64,000 bases of DNA from CAWJLS01 sp963843755 (GCA_963843755.1 CAWJLS010000005.1:124001-188000); one strand, 5' to 3'; positions 23,998 to 33,246 are shown, counted from the first letter of the stretch. Notes: a model not told the origin generated them from the letters alone. Made by a program: numbers and translations.

Positions 23998-25314
23998 CTA
24001 GAACGTGATCCCGAGGGTCGCCACCAGCGAGTCCGACTCGTTCGACTGGGTCACCTCCGTGCCCGGCACGGGGCCGGCGGGCGAGACGAACGGGCCGCTG
24101 ACCTCGTTCCGGAAGGCGTGGTAGTAGCCCAGGTCGAGCTGTAGGCGCTCGTCGACCTTCAGGCCGAGTCCGAGCGTCGCGTGGTCTTCGAAGGTCGCCG
24201 GCGCGGGGGTGCTGACGAAGGCCAGCTCCTCGCGGATCGGGCTGTCGGCGTGGTTGTAGCCGGCGCGCAGCGACCAGCGGGGGCCGACGCGCCACTCGCC
24301 GCCCAGGGCGATGACCGTGATGTCGTCCCAGCCGAAGCCGCGGATCGAGCCGTCCTGGTTGAAGCCGGAGGTGCCCAGCCCGTCGACGCCGTCGTAGCCG
24401 ATCCACCGCACGTCGAGGGCCAGGTCGACCGACGGGCTCGGGCTCCACGCCGTGCCGACGACGGCCTGGGCGGGGACGTCGACGTTGAAGGAGAAGCTGC
24501 GGTCCCGGCCGTAGTTGGGCAGCGCCGGGTTGGCGCCCGCCGAGTGGTACTCGAAGTCCTGGAACGACTGCTCGCTGGTGTAGGACGCGGCGAACGACCA
24601 GGTCGGGGTGGCACGGTAGAGCAGGCCGAGCTGGAAACCCTGGCCCCAGGCGCCTTCGGAGTCGGCCTCCGGGTAGTAGCAGGTGGTCGGGCCGGAGCAG
24701 TCGGGAGCGGCGAACGCCGCGGCGTTGGCGCTCAACCGGGCGTAACCGAGGGTCAGGGCGCCGCCGATCGAGAGCTTCGGGTTGACCTGGTAGGCGACGG
24801 CGAGGGGCAGGCGCAGGTACTGGTACTCGGAGTGGACCCGGCCGAAGCCCTGCGGCTGCGGCTGGAGGAGCGGGTTGCGCGGGTCCTGGGGGTAGTCGGT
24901 GGTGAAGCCGGCCATGGCGATCGAGCCGAAGCCGAGCGCCCAGCGGCTGCCGTCCCGGTGGCGGGCCCAGGCGACGGCCGGGAGCGGCTGCACTCCGGTG
25001 TCGTCTTCGGTGGTGCCGGAGACCGCACCGAACGGGGTGGCGACGGTGGAGGAGACCTCGGGTGAGCCCTTGAGCAGCTCGATGCCGATCTGGACGTGAT
25101 CGCCGTCGAGGGCGGTCAGGGCGGCCGGGTTGAACACCAGGGCCGTCAGCGGGTCGGTGTGGACCAGGGCCGCGCCGGCCCCGCCCATGGCGGAGTTGCG
25201 GGCGCCGTAGCCGTGCAGGAAGTGGCCGTCCAGGGCCGCGGCCGGCGCGGCGAAGACGAGCAGGACCGCCGGCAGCGCGGCGAGGAGGGCGAGGAGTCGA
25301 GTGCGCTGGAACAT
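23998..25314 (-). CDS. FadL/OmpP1/TodX family outer-membrane transport protein
   Basis: 438 aa beta-barrel of the long-chain fatty-acid/hydrocarbon porin family. Signal peptide about 1-27 (LLALLAALPAVLLVFAAPAAA), then the family N-terminal plug segment with GYGARNSAMGGAGAALVHTD and TALVFNPAALTAL. Amphipathic strands alternate to the C-terminal outer-membrane signal ending in Phe (SLVATLGITF). ATG at 25314 has AGGGGAAAG upstream. Likely import of fatty acids for the ligase and FadJ-like genes at 14.9-19.0 kb, although not in their operon. Confidence 0.88.
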   Translation of the reverse strand: MFQRTRLLALLAALPAVLLVFAAPAAALDGHFLHGYGARNSAMGGAGAALVHTDPLTALVFNPAALTALDGDHVQIGIELLKGSPEVSSTVATPFGAVSGTTEDDTGVQPLPAVAWARHRDGSRWALGFGSIAMAGFTTDYPQDPRNPLLQPQPQGFGRVHSEYQYLRLPLAVAYQVNPKLSIGGALTLGYARLSANAAAFAAPDCSGPTTCYYPEADSEGAWGQGFQLGLLYRATPTWSFAASYTSEQSFQDFEYHSAGANPALPNYGRDRSFSFNVDVPAQAVVGTAWSPSPSVDLALDVRWIGYDGVDGLGTSGFNQDGSIRGFGWDDITVIALGGEWRVGPRWSLRAGYNHADSPIREELAFVSTPAPATFEDHATLGLGLKVDERLQLDLGYYHAFRNEVSGPFVSPAGPVPGTEVTQSNESDSLVATLGITF

Positions 25315-25634
25315 GCTTTCCCCTTGAGTCTGAGCCGGGTGCTCCAGGCTCGGTCGAAGGACGTGCTGAGAGTCGAATCGGTTTCCGCGACGTGCCGCGC
25401 CGACAGCCGTCGTGCGGGACGCATCAGGATGCACAGTGGGCGGATCGGGGAGATCGGGACAGGCGGCCGAACGGCCCCACAAGCGGAGGTGAGTCCTTGC
25501 GATCACGCGCCTTGCCAGGCCGGATGGAATCTCCTATCCTGGCCTCTCGCCGCCAATTGACGGCTTCCTTGCGGAGTGTAGTTGATCCTTATTTGGTCCC
25601 GTGATGAACGGGACCGTTCGGGACGGACGCTGGG
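25315..25634. other. divergent regulatory region between FadL-type porin and chemosensory cluster
   Basis: 320 bp without a gene. It contains TTGACG (25557-25562), a possible -35 for the che operon without a good -10, and the palindrome at 25595-25615. Confidence 0.4.
25595..25615. promoter_or_regulatory. inverted repeat upstream of cheW
   Basis: GGTCCCG (25595-25601) and CGGGACC (25609-25615), perfect 7-bp arms around TGATGAA, 20 bp before the cheW ATG. Operator or 5'-leader hairpin; there is no way to choose from sequence. Confidence 0.4.
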
Positions 25635-26072
25635 ATGACGACGAGCCGAGGAGAGACCGCCGAGGACCGCTACCTCCTGATTCAAGTGGGGGAGGAGGAG
25701 TGCATGCTGCCGCTCGGGCGTGTACGGCGGATCGTGCGAGACCTCCAGGTGATCCCGTTGCCCGGCTCCGCGCAGGAGCTCAAGGGGCTGGCCGAGTTCG
25801 GCGGCGAGCCGCTCCCGGTGCTCGACTTCACCCGTCTGCTCGGCGCGACCCCGGGAGCCAGCCCGGCCTACCCGGTGACCGTGATCGCCTGGGCCGGCCC
25901 AGACGGGTCGCGCGAGCTGGTCGGCCTCCAGGTGGACGGCGTGGTCGAGGTGGTGACCGTGCCGGCGGATGCGGTGGTGCCCGGGGGCGAGGGGATCGTC
26001 CGCGGCGACGTCAGCCTGCGGGATCGGCCGGTCCGGGTGATCAGCCTCGCGGCGTTGGGGGGTGGCGGATGA
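25635..26072 (+). CDS. cheW: CheW-like chemosensory adaptor
   Basis: 145 aa, one CheW/SH3-like domain coupling receptors to CheA. The N-terminal strand RYLLIQVGEEECMLPLGRV and the second subdomain ELKGLAEFGGEPLPVLDFTR with conserved hydrophobic spacing are typical. First gene of a same-strand chemosensory cluster. ATGA overlap with the next gene. No clear Shine-Dalgarno at 25635. Confidence 0.87.
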   Translation: MTTSRGETAEDRYLLIQVGEEECMLPLGRVRRIVRDLQVIPLPGSAQELKGLAEFGGEPLPVLDFTRLLGATPGASPAYPVTVIAWAGPDGSRELVGLQVDGVVEVVTVPADAVVPGGEGIVRGDVSLRDRPVRVISLAALGGGG

Positions 26073-26404
26073 ACCCGGAGCGGGTCCTGCTGATGCGCCG
26101 TGCCGGCGGCCTCTGGGGAGTGCTCCACGATGCCGTGCGCACGGTCACCCGCGGCCGGGACGGCTACCGGGTCTGGCTGCAGAGCCAACAGCTCACCGCC
26201 GACGACGTGCTCGGCGTGATCGAAGGTCTCCCCGTCTGGCCGGCCGGCGGGGCTCTGGTGCAATTCTGGGGAGAGAAGGCCCGGGGGTTGGCGGTCCACG
26301 AGTCGACGCCGTTGGTGGTGGTCGACCCGGAGAGCCCGCCGGCCATCTTCGGGAACGATGCTACGGAGATTTCCGATGGACACGACGACCAACCCTCGAA
26401 CTGA
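26069..26404 (+). CDS. unknown 111-aa protein embedded in the chemosensory operon
   Basis: Not recognised. 111 aa, soluble and mixed alpha/beta: RVLLMRRAGGLWGVLHDAV, then VWLQSQQLTADDVLGVIEGL and an end segment PLVVVDPESPPAIFG. Translationally coupled on both sides: its ATG overlaps the cheW stop (ATGA), and its last ~29 nt overlap the receptor gene. Position between CheW and the receptor suggests an accessory adaptor or output component of this pathway. That is inference from context only. Confidence 0.65.
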   Translation: MNPERVLLMRRAGGLWGVLHDAVRTVTRGRDGYRVWLQSQQLTADDVLGVIEGLPVWPAGGALVQFWGEKARGLAVHESTPLVVVDPESPPAIFGNDATEISDGHDDQPSN

Positions 26405-28016
26405 CCGCCTCGACGCCGCCAACGTCGGCCTCGGGGTCACCGTGGGGCTCGCCCTGATCGGCCTGCTCCTGCTCCTCGTCGCGAGCGCCAAAGGCGGGCC
26501 GGACTGGCCGTTCGGTCTCTACCTGCTGGTGGCCGCCGTCGGCGTGCTGGCCTACCTGATGGTCACCTTCCGCGACCACCGCCGGCGCCAGGTGGCGCTG
26601 GACGAGGCGGAGGCGAAGCGTGCTCAGATCGAGGTCGGCCTGGTGGCCGCGCTCGACGAGATCCGCGCCGGCGACCTGGTGTCGAGCAGCCACAAGGCGA
26701 AGGACCTGCCGCGGGTGCTCCAGGACGCCTTCATCAGCGCCGCGGATGCGATCAACGCCCTCGCCCAGCAGATCCAGAACAGCTCGATCGACGTCGCGTC
26801 GGCGGCGAACTCGGTCAACCAGATCGCCTCCGAGCTGGCTTCGGGCTCGTCCGAGCAGGCCGCGTCGGTGGTCGAGATCACCGCCGCCATGGAGGAGCTG
26901 GCCCGCACGGCGGCCCAGATCGCCGACAACGCCTCGACCCAGGCGGACCTCACCGCCCAGGCGGAGGCCAGCGGCACCATCGGCTCCGACGCCGTCGACG
27001 AGGCGGTCCAGGGGGTCGAGGAGGTCAAGAAGCGGATCAGCGGCATCGCCACCCGGGCCGACACTTTGGGGACCCGCTCGAAGGAGATCTATCGGGTCCT
27101 CGACCTCATCACCGACATCGCCCAGGAGACCCACATCCTGTCGCTCAACGCGGCGATCGAGGCCGCCGCCGCCGGCGACCATGGGCGGCGCTTCTCGGTG
27201 GTCGCCGAGGAGGTCCGCCGCCTGGCCCAGCGCTCCCAGGAGTCGGTCGACTCCGTGCGCAACCTGCTGGACGAGTTCACCAGCTCGATCCGGGCGACGG
27301 TGGTCGCCACCGAGGAGGGCTCGAAGGAGGCCGCCCGGGTGCTCGAGCGGGCGCGCGCCGCGGCCGCCGCCATCGACGAGCTCAAGAGCGCCTCGTCGGA
27401 CACCGCCCGGGTGGCCAAGGAGATCTCGCTCGCCACCCAGCAGCAGAACGCCGCCTCCGACCAGGTGGTGCTGACCCTCAAAGAGGTCAGCCAGGTGGTC
27501 CAGCGCATGGCCGACAGCCTCAAGCAGTTCTCGTCCACCGCCGATCAGCTCAACGAGCTCGGCCTGGCGATCCAGCTCGTCGCCCAGTCGTTCCACCTGG
27601 AGTCCCCCCACTCGCTCAAGCGCCTGGCCGGCGGCTGGGCGAACGAGGTGCGCAAGCGCTTCGGCTCCTGGGAGGCGATCGAGGCGCTGCTCTCCGAGAT
27701 GCTCGGCGACAACGGCTTCGTCGAGCTCGCCTACGTCATGGACGCGGGCGGCTCGCAGCTCGCCATCACCGTCAACGAGCAGGTCGCCGGCGACCGCGAC
27801 CTGCCGCAGAAGCTCAAGAACGGCGAAGGCCTGACCGAACGCCCCTGGTTCCGCGGCGTCATGCGCGAGGGACGCACCATCATCACCCCGGTCTACGAGT
27901 CGCTCCTCTCCCATGAGCCCTGCTTCACGGTGGCGGCGCCGGTCAAGGACGAGACCGGCGAGATCCTCGGGGTGATGGGTGTGGACGTGAACGTCGATTC
28001 CTGGACCAAGATTTGA
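26376..28016 (+). CDS. methyl-accepting chemotaxis protein with C-terminal Cache-like domain
   Basis: 546 aa. Two TM helices near the N-terminus (about 18-36 and 45-67) with almost no periplasmic loop. Next is the MCP signalling coiled coil, whose hairpin tip lies in the region ILSLNAAIEAAAAGDHGRRF and SVVAEEVRRLAQRS. After it, residues ~410-546 form a PDC/Cache-like sensor segment (ERPWFRGVMREGRTIITPV ... FTVAAPVKDETGEILGVMG). By topology this sensor would be cytoplasmic and C-terminal, the reverse of ordinary receptors. ATG at 26376 has GGAG 8 nt upstream; a start at 26358 is possible. Methylation would be by the CheR/CheB encoded downstream. Confidence 0.85.
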   Translation: MDTTTNPRTDRLDAANVGLGVTVGLALIGLLLLLVASAKGGPDWPFGLYLLVAAVGVLAYLMVTFRDHRRRQVALDEAEAKRAQIEVGLVAALDEIRAGDLVSSSHKAKDLPRVLQDAFISAADAINALAQQIQNSSIDVASAANSVNQIASELASGSSEQAASVVEITAAMEELARTAAQIADNASTQADLTAQAEASGTIGSDAVDEAVQGVEEVKKRISGIATRADTLGTRSKEIYRVLDLITDIAQETHILSLNAAIEAAAAGDHGRRFSVVAEEVRRLAQRSQESVDSVRNLLDEFTSSIRATVVATEEGSKEAARVLERARAAAAAIDELKSASSDTARVAKEISLATQQQNAASDQVVLTLKEVSQVVQRMADSLKQFSSTADQLNELGLAIQLVAQSFHLESPHSLKRLAGGWANEVRKRFGSWEAIEALLSEMLGDNGFVELAYVMDAGGSQLAITVNEQVAGDRDLPQKLKNGEGLTERPWFRGVMREGRTIITPVYESLLSHEPCFTVAAPVKDETGEILGVMGVDVNVDSWTKI

Positions 28017-28036
28017 TCGGAGCTACCGTGAGCCGC

Positions 28037-28079
28037 CCTGCTACGAGCGGCGATGCGCAGCCATCTCGCACCGTCCTCG
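28037..28079. repeat. 43-bp dispersed repeat, copy B
   Basis: 84% match to 22893-22935. It sits in the 194-bp gap between the receptor and cheA. The same gap also has GGAGCTT (28161-28167) / AAGCTCC (28187-28193), a 7-bp inverted repeat just before cheA. Confidence 0.45.
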
Positions 28080-28210
28080 GCACTCCCTCCCTGCGGCGTA
28101 CCGTGGCGGGTACGCCTCGGTCGGTCCTTGCCTGCGGGCGGCACGATCTGACCACACCTCGGAGCTTTCGCGACGGGCGGTCACGGAAGCTCCGATCTCC
28201 GGGATCTTGA

Positions 28211-30544
28211 ATGGCGCAGCGGCCTCTAGACCCCGAGCTCCAGGAGCTGATCCCCCTCTTCGTCGATGAGGTCCGGGATCGGCTGGAGCGGCTGGCGACC
28301 CTGGTCCCCCGGATTGCGGACGACCAGGGCGCCCGCACCCAGGTCAAGCGTGAGCTGCACACCGTCAAGGGGGCGGCGCGGATGCTCCAGCTCGGCGAGA
28401 TCGCCGAGCTCTGCCACGCCTCCGAGGAGCTGGTCGACGACGGCCCGGGGCGCGCCGGCAGCCTGCTGACCCGGGTGGTCGACCGCGTCTCGTCGATGGT
28501 CGACACGGTCGCCTCCGGTGTCCAGCCGACGGCCGACCCGGAGCTGCTCGAGCTGGTGATCGAGGCCCACCGGGAGGCCGACCAGGCCGGCGGGGGAGAC
28601 GGCGCGCCGGCGGCGCCTCCGAAATCGCCCACCAAGCGCCGTGAGAAGCCGGTTGAGAAGAAGGGGGCCGCCGAGTCCGGAGCGGGCGGCGCCGAGGAGC
28701 CTGCGGACGAACCCGGCGACCGAGGGCCGGCCGCCGCCGGCGCGGACGACGAGCCTCCCGCGCCGGCCGCGATGGGCGGGTCTGGCGCGATGGGCGGCTC
28801 GGAGGCGGTCACCGTCGGTGTCGCCGGGGTCGCGGAGGGGAACGAGCGCACAGCGGCGCAACCGCACAAGAGCGCCGTCGAAGGCGGGAGCCACCTCGGC
28901 GGCACCGATGTGCGGGTCGATGCCCACTCGCTCGACGCGGTGGCCGACAACGCCACCCAGGTACGCATCCTCGCCCTGGCGGTACGCAATCCGATCCAAC
29001 GTATCTACGAGCTTGCCAAGCTGGCCGAGGACGGCATGCGCGAGGAGCAGCCGAAGCAGATCCTGGCGGTGCTCGGCACCATGCTCCGCCACCTGGCGGT
29101 CGACGTCGAGTCGAGCCAGCGCCGGCTGCTGCGCTCGGCCGAGGACGGCCTCGACACGCTGCTCACGCTGCAGCTCCAGCCGCTGCGCGCGTATCTGCTG
29201 CACCTGGGGCGCTACGCCCGGGAGCTGGCGCGCTCCCTCGGCCGCGAGGTGGAGGTGGACATCGTCGGCGAGGAGACCCGCCTCGACCGCCGGATCGCCC
29301 GCGAGCTCGAGGACTCCTTGCTCCACCTGGTGCGCAACGCGGTCGACCACGGCATCGAGATGCCGGCCACCCGGGAGCAGGCCGACAAGGGGCCGGTGGG
29401 CAAGATCCGGCTGGTCGCGGAGCCCGAGGCCGGGCGGGTGCGCCTGGCCATCACCGACGACGGCGCCGGCATCGACCCGGAAGCGGTCGTCCGCCAGGCG
29501 GTGCGCGCGGGCCTGGTCGACGCCGGCGCCGCCGACTCCCTGACCCGCGACGAGATCTTCCGCCTGCTGTTCACCCCCGGCTTCTCGACCCGGCGCAAGG
29601 TGTCGGAGATCTCCGGCCGGGGCGTCGGCCTGGACGTGGTCGCCTCGTCGGTCAACCGGCTGGGCGGCGAGGTCTTCCTGTCGTCCGAGCCGGGCGCCGG
29701 GACGACGGTGGTCGTCGAGGTGCCCGTGGCCCGGCGCGGCGAGCAGGTGCTGCTGGTGCGGGTCGGCCGGGCGCGCCTGGCGCTGCCGTCGGTGCCGATC
29801 CGCCAAGTGGACAGCTTCCGCACCGAGGACGTGATCGAGCGCGACGGCCGCACCTTCTTGCAGATCGACGGCCGGCTGGTCGCGTTCGTCCCGATGTCGC
29901 GCCTGTTCGGCCAGCAGACCCCGGAAGAGCAGCTCCTGCTCCGGGGCCGGATCTCCGGCCAGCCGCTGGCGTTGGCGGTCGACGCGGTCGAGGGGGAAGA
30001 AGAGGTTCTGGTCCGTCCGATCACCCGGACCGTCACCGTCGAGCAGGCCGTGGACGGCGTCGCCCTGCTCGCCACCGGCGCTCCGATCGGCGTCCTCTCG
30101 CCGGCCGTCTTGGCCAAGCGGGAGTTCTTGAAGGGGCCTCGACGGATCGCCGTCCAGGAGGAACAGGTGACAAGGGTCCGCGTGCTGTTGGTCGACGATT
30201 CCCTGGTGACGCGCGAGATGGAACGGCGGCTGCTCGAGGACGCGGGGTTCGACGTCACCGCGGCCACCGACGCCGACGAGGGGCTGAACTACCTGGGCGA
30301 AGGAGAGTACGATTGTCTGGTGACCGACATCGAGATGCCCGGGATGAACGGTTACGAGCTGACGCGCCACCTGCGCAACATCCCCCAGTTCTCCCAGCTC
30401 CCGATCATCGTCGTCTCGACCCGCGACCGGCCCGAAGACCGGCTCGAGGGGTTGCAGGCCGGTGCCGACGCCTACCTCACCAAGCAGGCGCTCGACGCTG
30501 GTGAGCTGGTCGATCTCGTCCGCCGCCTGAGCGGCACCCGGTGA
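28211..30544 (+). CDS. cheA: CheA-type histidine kinase with C-terminal receiver (CheA-REC hybrid)
   Basis: 777 aa. HPt domain (1-~110) with the phosphorylatable His in RELHTVKGAARML. A low-complexity Ala/Gly/Pro linker (about 125-225) stands where P2 would be. Then come a P3-like helical region, the HATPase domain (VRNAVDHGIE N-box, DDGAGID, FTPGFSTRRKVSEISGRGVG) and a CheW-like P5 domain. A receiver domain follows from ~655 (VRVLLVDDSLVTREM, phospho-Asp in VTDIEMPGMNGYEL, Lys in YLTKQAL). The fused receiver and absence of a CheY gene suggest a Frz/Wsp-like pathway whose output may not be the flagellar motor. Next gene CheB starts 3 nt after the stop. Confidence 0.92.
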   Translation: MAQRPLDPELQELIPLFVDEVRDRLERLATLVPRIADDQGARTQVKRELHTVKGAARMLQLGEIAELCHASEELVDDGPGRAGSLLTRVVDRVSSMVDTVASGVQPTADPELLELVIEAHREADQAGGGDGAPAAPPKSPTKRREKPVEKKGAAESGAGGAEEPADEPGDRGPAAAGADDEPPAPAAMGGSGAMGGSEAVTVGVAGVAEGNERTAAQPHKSAVEGGSHLGGTDVRVDAHSLDAVADNATQVRILALAVRNPIQRIYELAKLAEDGMREEQPKQILAVLGTMLRHLAVDVESSQRRLLRSAEDGLDTLLTLQLQPLRAYLLHLGRYARELARSLGREVEVDIVGEETRLDRRIARELEDSLLHLVRNAVDHGIEMPATREQADKGPVGKIRLVAEPEAGRVRLAITDDGAGIDPEAVVRQAVRAGLVDAGAADSLTRDEIFRLLFTPGFSTRRKVSEISGRGVGLDVVASSVNRLGGEVFLSSEPGAGTTVVVEVPVARRGEQVLLVRVGRARLALPSVPIRQVDSFRTEDVIERDGRTFLQIDGRLVAFVPMSRLFGQQTPEEQLLLRGRISGQPLALAVDAVEGEEEVLVRPITRTVTVEQAVDGVALLATGAPIGVLSPAVLAKREFLKGPRRIAVQEEQVTRVRVLLVDDSLVTREMERRLLEDAGFDVTAATDADEGLNYLGEGEYDCLVTDIEMPGMNGYELTRHLRNIPQFSQLPIIVVSTRDRPEDRLEGLQAGADAYLTKQALDAGELVDLVRRLSGTR

Positions 30545-30547
30545 GCC

Positions 30548-31684
30548 ATGCCCCCTGACGGAACGCAGAAAGAGGACCGGCTCCGGGTCCTCCTGGTCGA
30601 CGACTCCCCGTCGGTGCGGGCCGTCCTGAAGCGATTCTTCTCCTGGACCGACGACATCGAGGTCGTCGGCGAGGCCCCGGACGGGCAGACCGGGGTCGAC
30701 ATGGTGTGGGAGCTCCACCCGGACGTGGTCCTGATGGACCTGATCATGCCGGGGATGGACGGCTACGCCGCCACCGAGCGGATCATGGAGCTGCGGCCGA
30801 CGCCGATCGTGGTGCTCTCCGCGCGGGCCAACCGCAACCAGATGCGGATCGCCTTCGAGGCCATGCGCCGGGGCGCGGTCGAGGTGCTGGCCAAGCCGGA
30901 GGACACGGAGAGCTGGCGCCTGCTCGCCGACACCTTGCCGGACATGGTGCGCACGGCCGCCGCGGCGCGCGCCGAGCCGCGACGGCCCAAGACCTGGCGG
31001 CCCCGTCCGGTGGAGGTGGCGAGCCGGCAGCTCCGCTGGATCGGCATCGGCGCGTCGACCGGCGGGCCGGCGGCCCTGCGCGAGCTGTTCGAGGCCATGC
31101 CCGACCACTTCCCCATGTCGATCCTGGTGGTCCAGCACATCACCGCCGGGTTCGAGGCCGGCCTGGCGGACTGGCTCAACCGGGAGTTCGTGCCGGACAT
31201 CCGGCTGGCCGCCGACGGCGAGCAAGTGCAGCCGGGCTGCGTGCGCCTGGCGCCCGGCGACTCGCACCTGGCCCTCGGCCCCGGCGGGGTGCTACAGCTC
31301 GACCGGGTGAGCCCGGCGCGGTCCGGGCACCGGCCGTCGGTGGACGCGCTGTTCGCCTCGATGGCGCTGGTGGCGCCGGCGCTCTCGGCCGGCGTGATCC
31401 TGACCGGCATGGGGGCGGACGGGGTCGAGGGACTGCTCGCCCTGCACCAGGCGGGAGGCCTGACGATCGCCCAGGATGCGGCGAGCTGCGTCGTCCACGG
31501 CATGCCGCGGGTGGCGGTGGAGCGCGGCGCGGCGGAGATCGAGCTGCCGCCGGCACAGATCGCCCGCTACCTGACGGGCGGCCGCGGCGACAAGGGAGGT
31601 CCCGGTGGCCAGGGTGGCCACGGTGACCAGGGGGGCCACGGCGCTGGCGGCGGTCGCGAGGACGAGGGCGGGGGAGGGTCGTGA
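30548..31684 (+). CDS. cheB: CheB protein-glutamate methylesterase
   Basis: 378 aa. N-terminal receiver (RVLLVDDSPSVRAVLKRFF, phospho-Asp in LMDLIMPGMDGY, Lys in LAKPED), linker, then the methylesterase domain with catalytic Ser in GASTGGPAAL, His in VVQHITAGF and Asp in TGMGADGVEG. Removes methyl groups from, or deamidates, receptor glutamates/glutamines when phosphorylated by CheA. Oddity: a Gly-rich tail of about 35 residues (GGPGGQGGHGDQGGHG and so on) not usual for CheB. The stop overlaps the GTG of cheR (GTGA). Confidence 0.93.
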   Translation: MPPDGTQKEDRLRVLLVDDSPSVRAVLKRFFSWTDDIEVVGEAPDGQTGVDMVWELHPDVVLMDLIMPGMDGYAATERIMELRPTPIVVLSARANRNQMRIAFEAMRRGAVEVLAKPEDTESWRLLADTLPDMVRTAAAARAEPRRPKTWRPRPVEVASRQLRWIGIGASTGGPAALRELFEAMPDHFPMSILVVQHITAGFEAGLADWLNREFVPDIRLAADGEQVQPGCVRLAPGDSHLALGPGGVLQLDRVSPARSGHRPSVDALFASMALVAPALSAGVILTGMGADGVEGLLALHQAGGLTIAQDAASCVVHGMPRVAVERGAAEIELPPAQIARYLTGGRGDKGGPGGQGGHGDQGGHGAGGGREDEGGGGS

Positions 31685-33246
31685 CGTCCGCGGCGGCGGT
31701 GGCCGTGCCGGCGCCGGCTCTCGAGCGGTTGGTGCAACTGATCCGGGAGGAGACCGGCAACGTGGTGCCGCCCGCCCGGCACGGCTTCCTCGAAGAGATC
31801 GCCGCCCGGCGGACCCGGGCCCACGGCTTCGCCGACGCCACTGACTACGTCCGGGCGCTGGCGGTCGGGCAGCTCGAGGGGGAGTGGGAGCAGCTCGTCA
31901 CCCTGGTCACGGTCAAGGAGTCGTACTTCTTCCGTGCGCCGCAGCAGTTCCGGGCGATCGAGCGCCACGTCCTGCCGCGGGTGATGGCGGCCAAGGCCGG
32001 CGGCGACCAGACCCTGCGCATCTGGTCGGCCGCGTCGGCCCGCGGTGAGGAGCCGGCGACCCTGGCGATGATCCTGGCCGAGCACGACGCCCTGACGTCG
32101 TGGCGCTGGAAGGTGGTCGCCACCGACGTCGACCGGGACGCGCTGGCCGCGGCCGAGCGGGGTCTGTACGGCGAGCGGGCGGTCTCCCAGGTGCCCGAGC
32201 GGCTGCTGGAGCGGTGGTTCACGCGCCGCGGCGGGCTCTACGAGCTGTCCCAGTCGATCCGCGACCGGATCGAGTACCGGTCGATGAACCTGTCCCATCT
32301 ACCGTACCGCGGGCTGGGCACCGAGCCGTTCGACCTGGTCCTGCTGCGCAACGTGCTGATCTACTTCGCCCGGCCGCTCCAGCGGCGGGTGGTGACCGAG
32401 GTGACCCGCAACCTGGCGCGTCACGGCTACCTGTTCCTCGGCGCGTCGGAGACGCTCTGGCAGATCTACGACCGGCTGGCACCGGTCGATCTGGGGCAGT
32501 GCTTCGCCTATCGGCACCCGGAGGAGGTCGAGGCGGTGGAGCCGGCCCCGGGCCGGCGCTCCCGGCGCTCCGCCCCCTCCGCTCCCCCCGCCCGGCCGGT
32601 CCGGTCGTCCCGATCCGGCGGATCGGGTGGGCCGGCCGCCGGCCGGACGCCGGGCGGGTCCGAGGGCGATCCCGCCGAGGCGTCGCCTCGCCGCCCGCTG
32701 CCGCGGTCGCTGTTCGTGTCGGACGCCGAGGCCGATCCCGGGCCCGCGGTGCAGGAAGCCGCGCCGCCACCGCTCGACGACCGGACGGTGACCGACGAGG
32801 TCCGGGGGGACGACTCGGACCATCCGCCGCTCGCCCCCGGTGGCAGCGCCCAGGATCTGCTCGTCCGCGCCGCCGACGCGCTGGCCGGCAACCGGGTCGA
32901 GCTCGCCTCCCGCCTGGCGGCGCAGGCCCGCGATGCCGACCCGTCGGAGCCCGGCGTCTACGCCCTGGAGGGCTTCCTCGACGACCTCCAGGGCCACCCG
33001 GGCGAGGCGGCCGGCGCCTACCGGGCCGCCCTCTACCTCGACCCGGCGCTCTACCAGGTGCGGGTCCTGCTCGCCGACTGCTACGCCCGCCTGGGCAACC
33101 GGGACCGCTCCGCGCAGGAGTACCGCCAGGTCCTCTCCAGCCTCGAGCGGAGCGCCGGGCGCGACCTGGTGCTGCTCGAGGTGCTGCCGTTCCCGAACCG
33201 GCCGCGCGCCCAGCGCCTCTGCCGCCAGGCGCTCGGGCGAAGGTAA
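31681..33246 (+). CDS. cheR: CheR methyltransferase with C-terminal TPR region
   Basis: 521 aa. The CheR N-terminal helical domain and SAM-binding domain occupy about 1-285: TVKESYFFRAP, IWSAASARGEEPATLAM (SAM loop), ATDVDRDALAAA and FDLVLLRNVLIYF. A long Pro/Ser/Arg-rich linker follows (about 290-390), then TPR-like repeats to the end (LEGFLDDLQGHPGEAAGAYR, LLADCYARLGNRDRSAQEYR). CheR-TPR fusions occur in alternative chemosensory systems, where the TPRs regulate access to receptors. GTG start coupled to cheB. Last gene of the cluster. Confidence 0.92.
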   Translation: MTSAAAVAVPAPALERLVQLIREETGNVVPPARHGFLEEIAARRTRAHGFADATDYVRALAVGQLEGEWEQLVTLVTVKESYFFRAPQQFRAIERHVLPRVMAAKAGGDQTLRIWSAASARGEEPATLAMILAEHDALTSWRWKVVATDVDRDALAAAERGLYGERAVSQVPERLLERWFTRRGGLYELSQSIRDRIEYRSMNLSHLPYRGLGTEPFDLVLLRNVLIYFARPLQRRVVTEVTRNLARHGYLFLGASETLWQIYDRLAPVDLGQCFAYRHPEEVEAVEPAPGRRSRRSAPSAPPARPVRSSRSGGSGGPAAGRTPGGSEGDPAEASPRRPLPRSLFVSDAEADPGPAVQEAAPPPLDDRTVTDEVRGDDSDHPPLAPGGSAQDLLVRAADALAGNRVELASRLAAQARDADPSEPGVYALEGFLDDLQGHPGEAAGAYRAALYLDPALYQVRVLLADCYARLGNRDRSAQEYRQVLSSLERSAGRDLVLLEVLPFPNRPRAQRLCRQALGRR

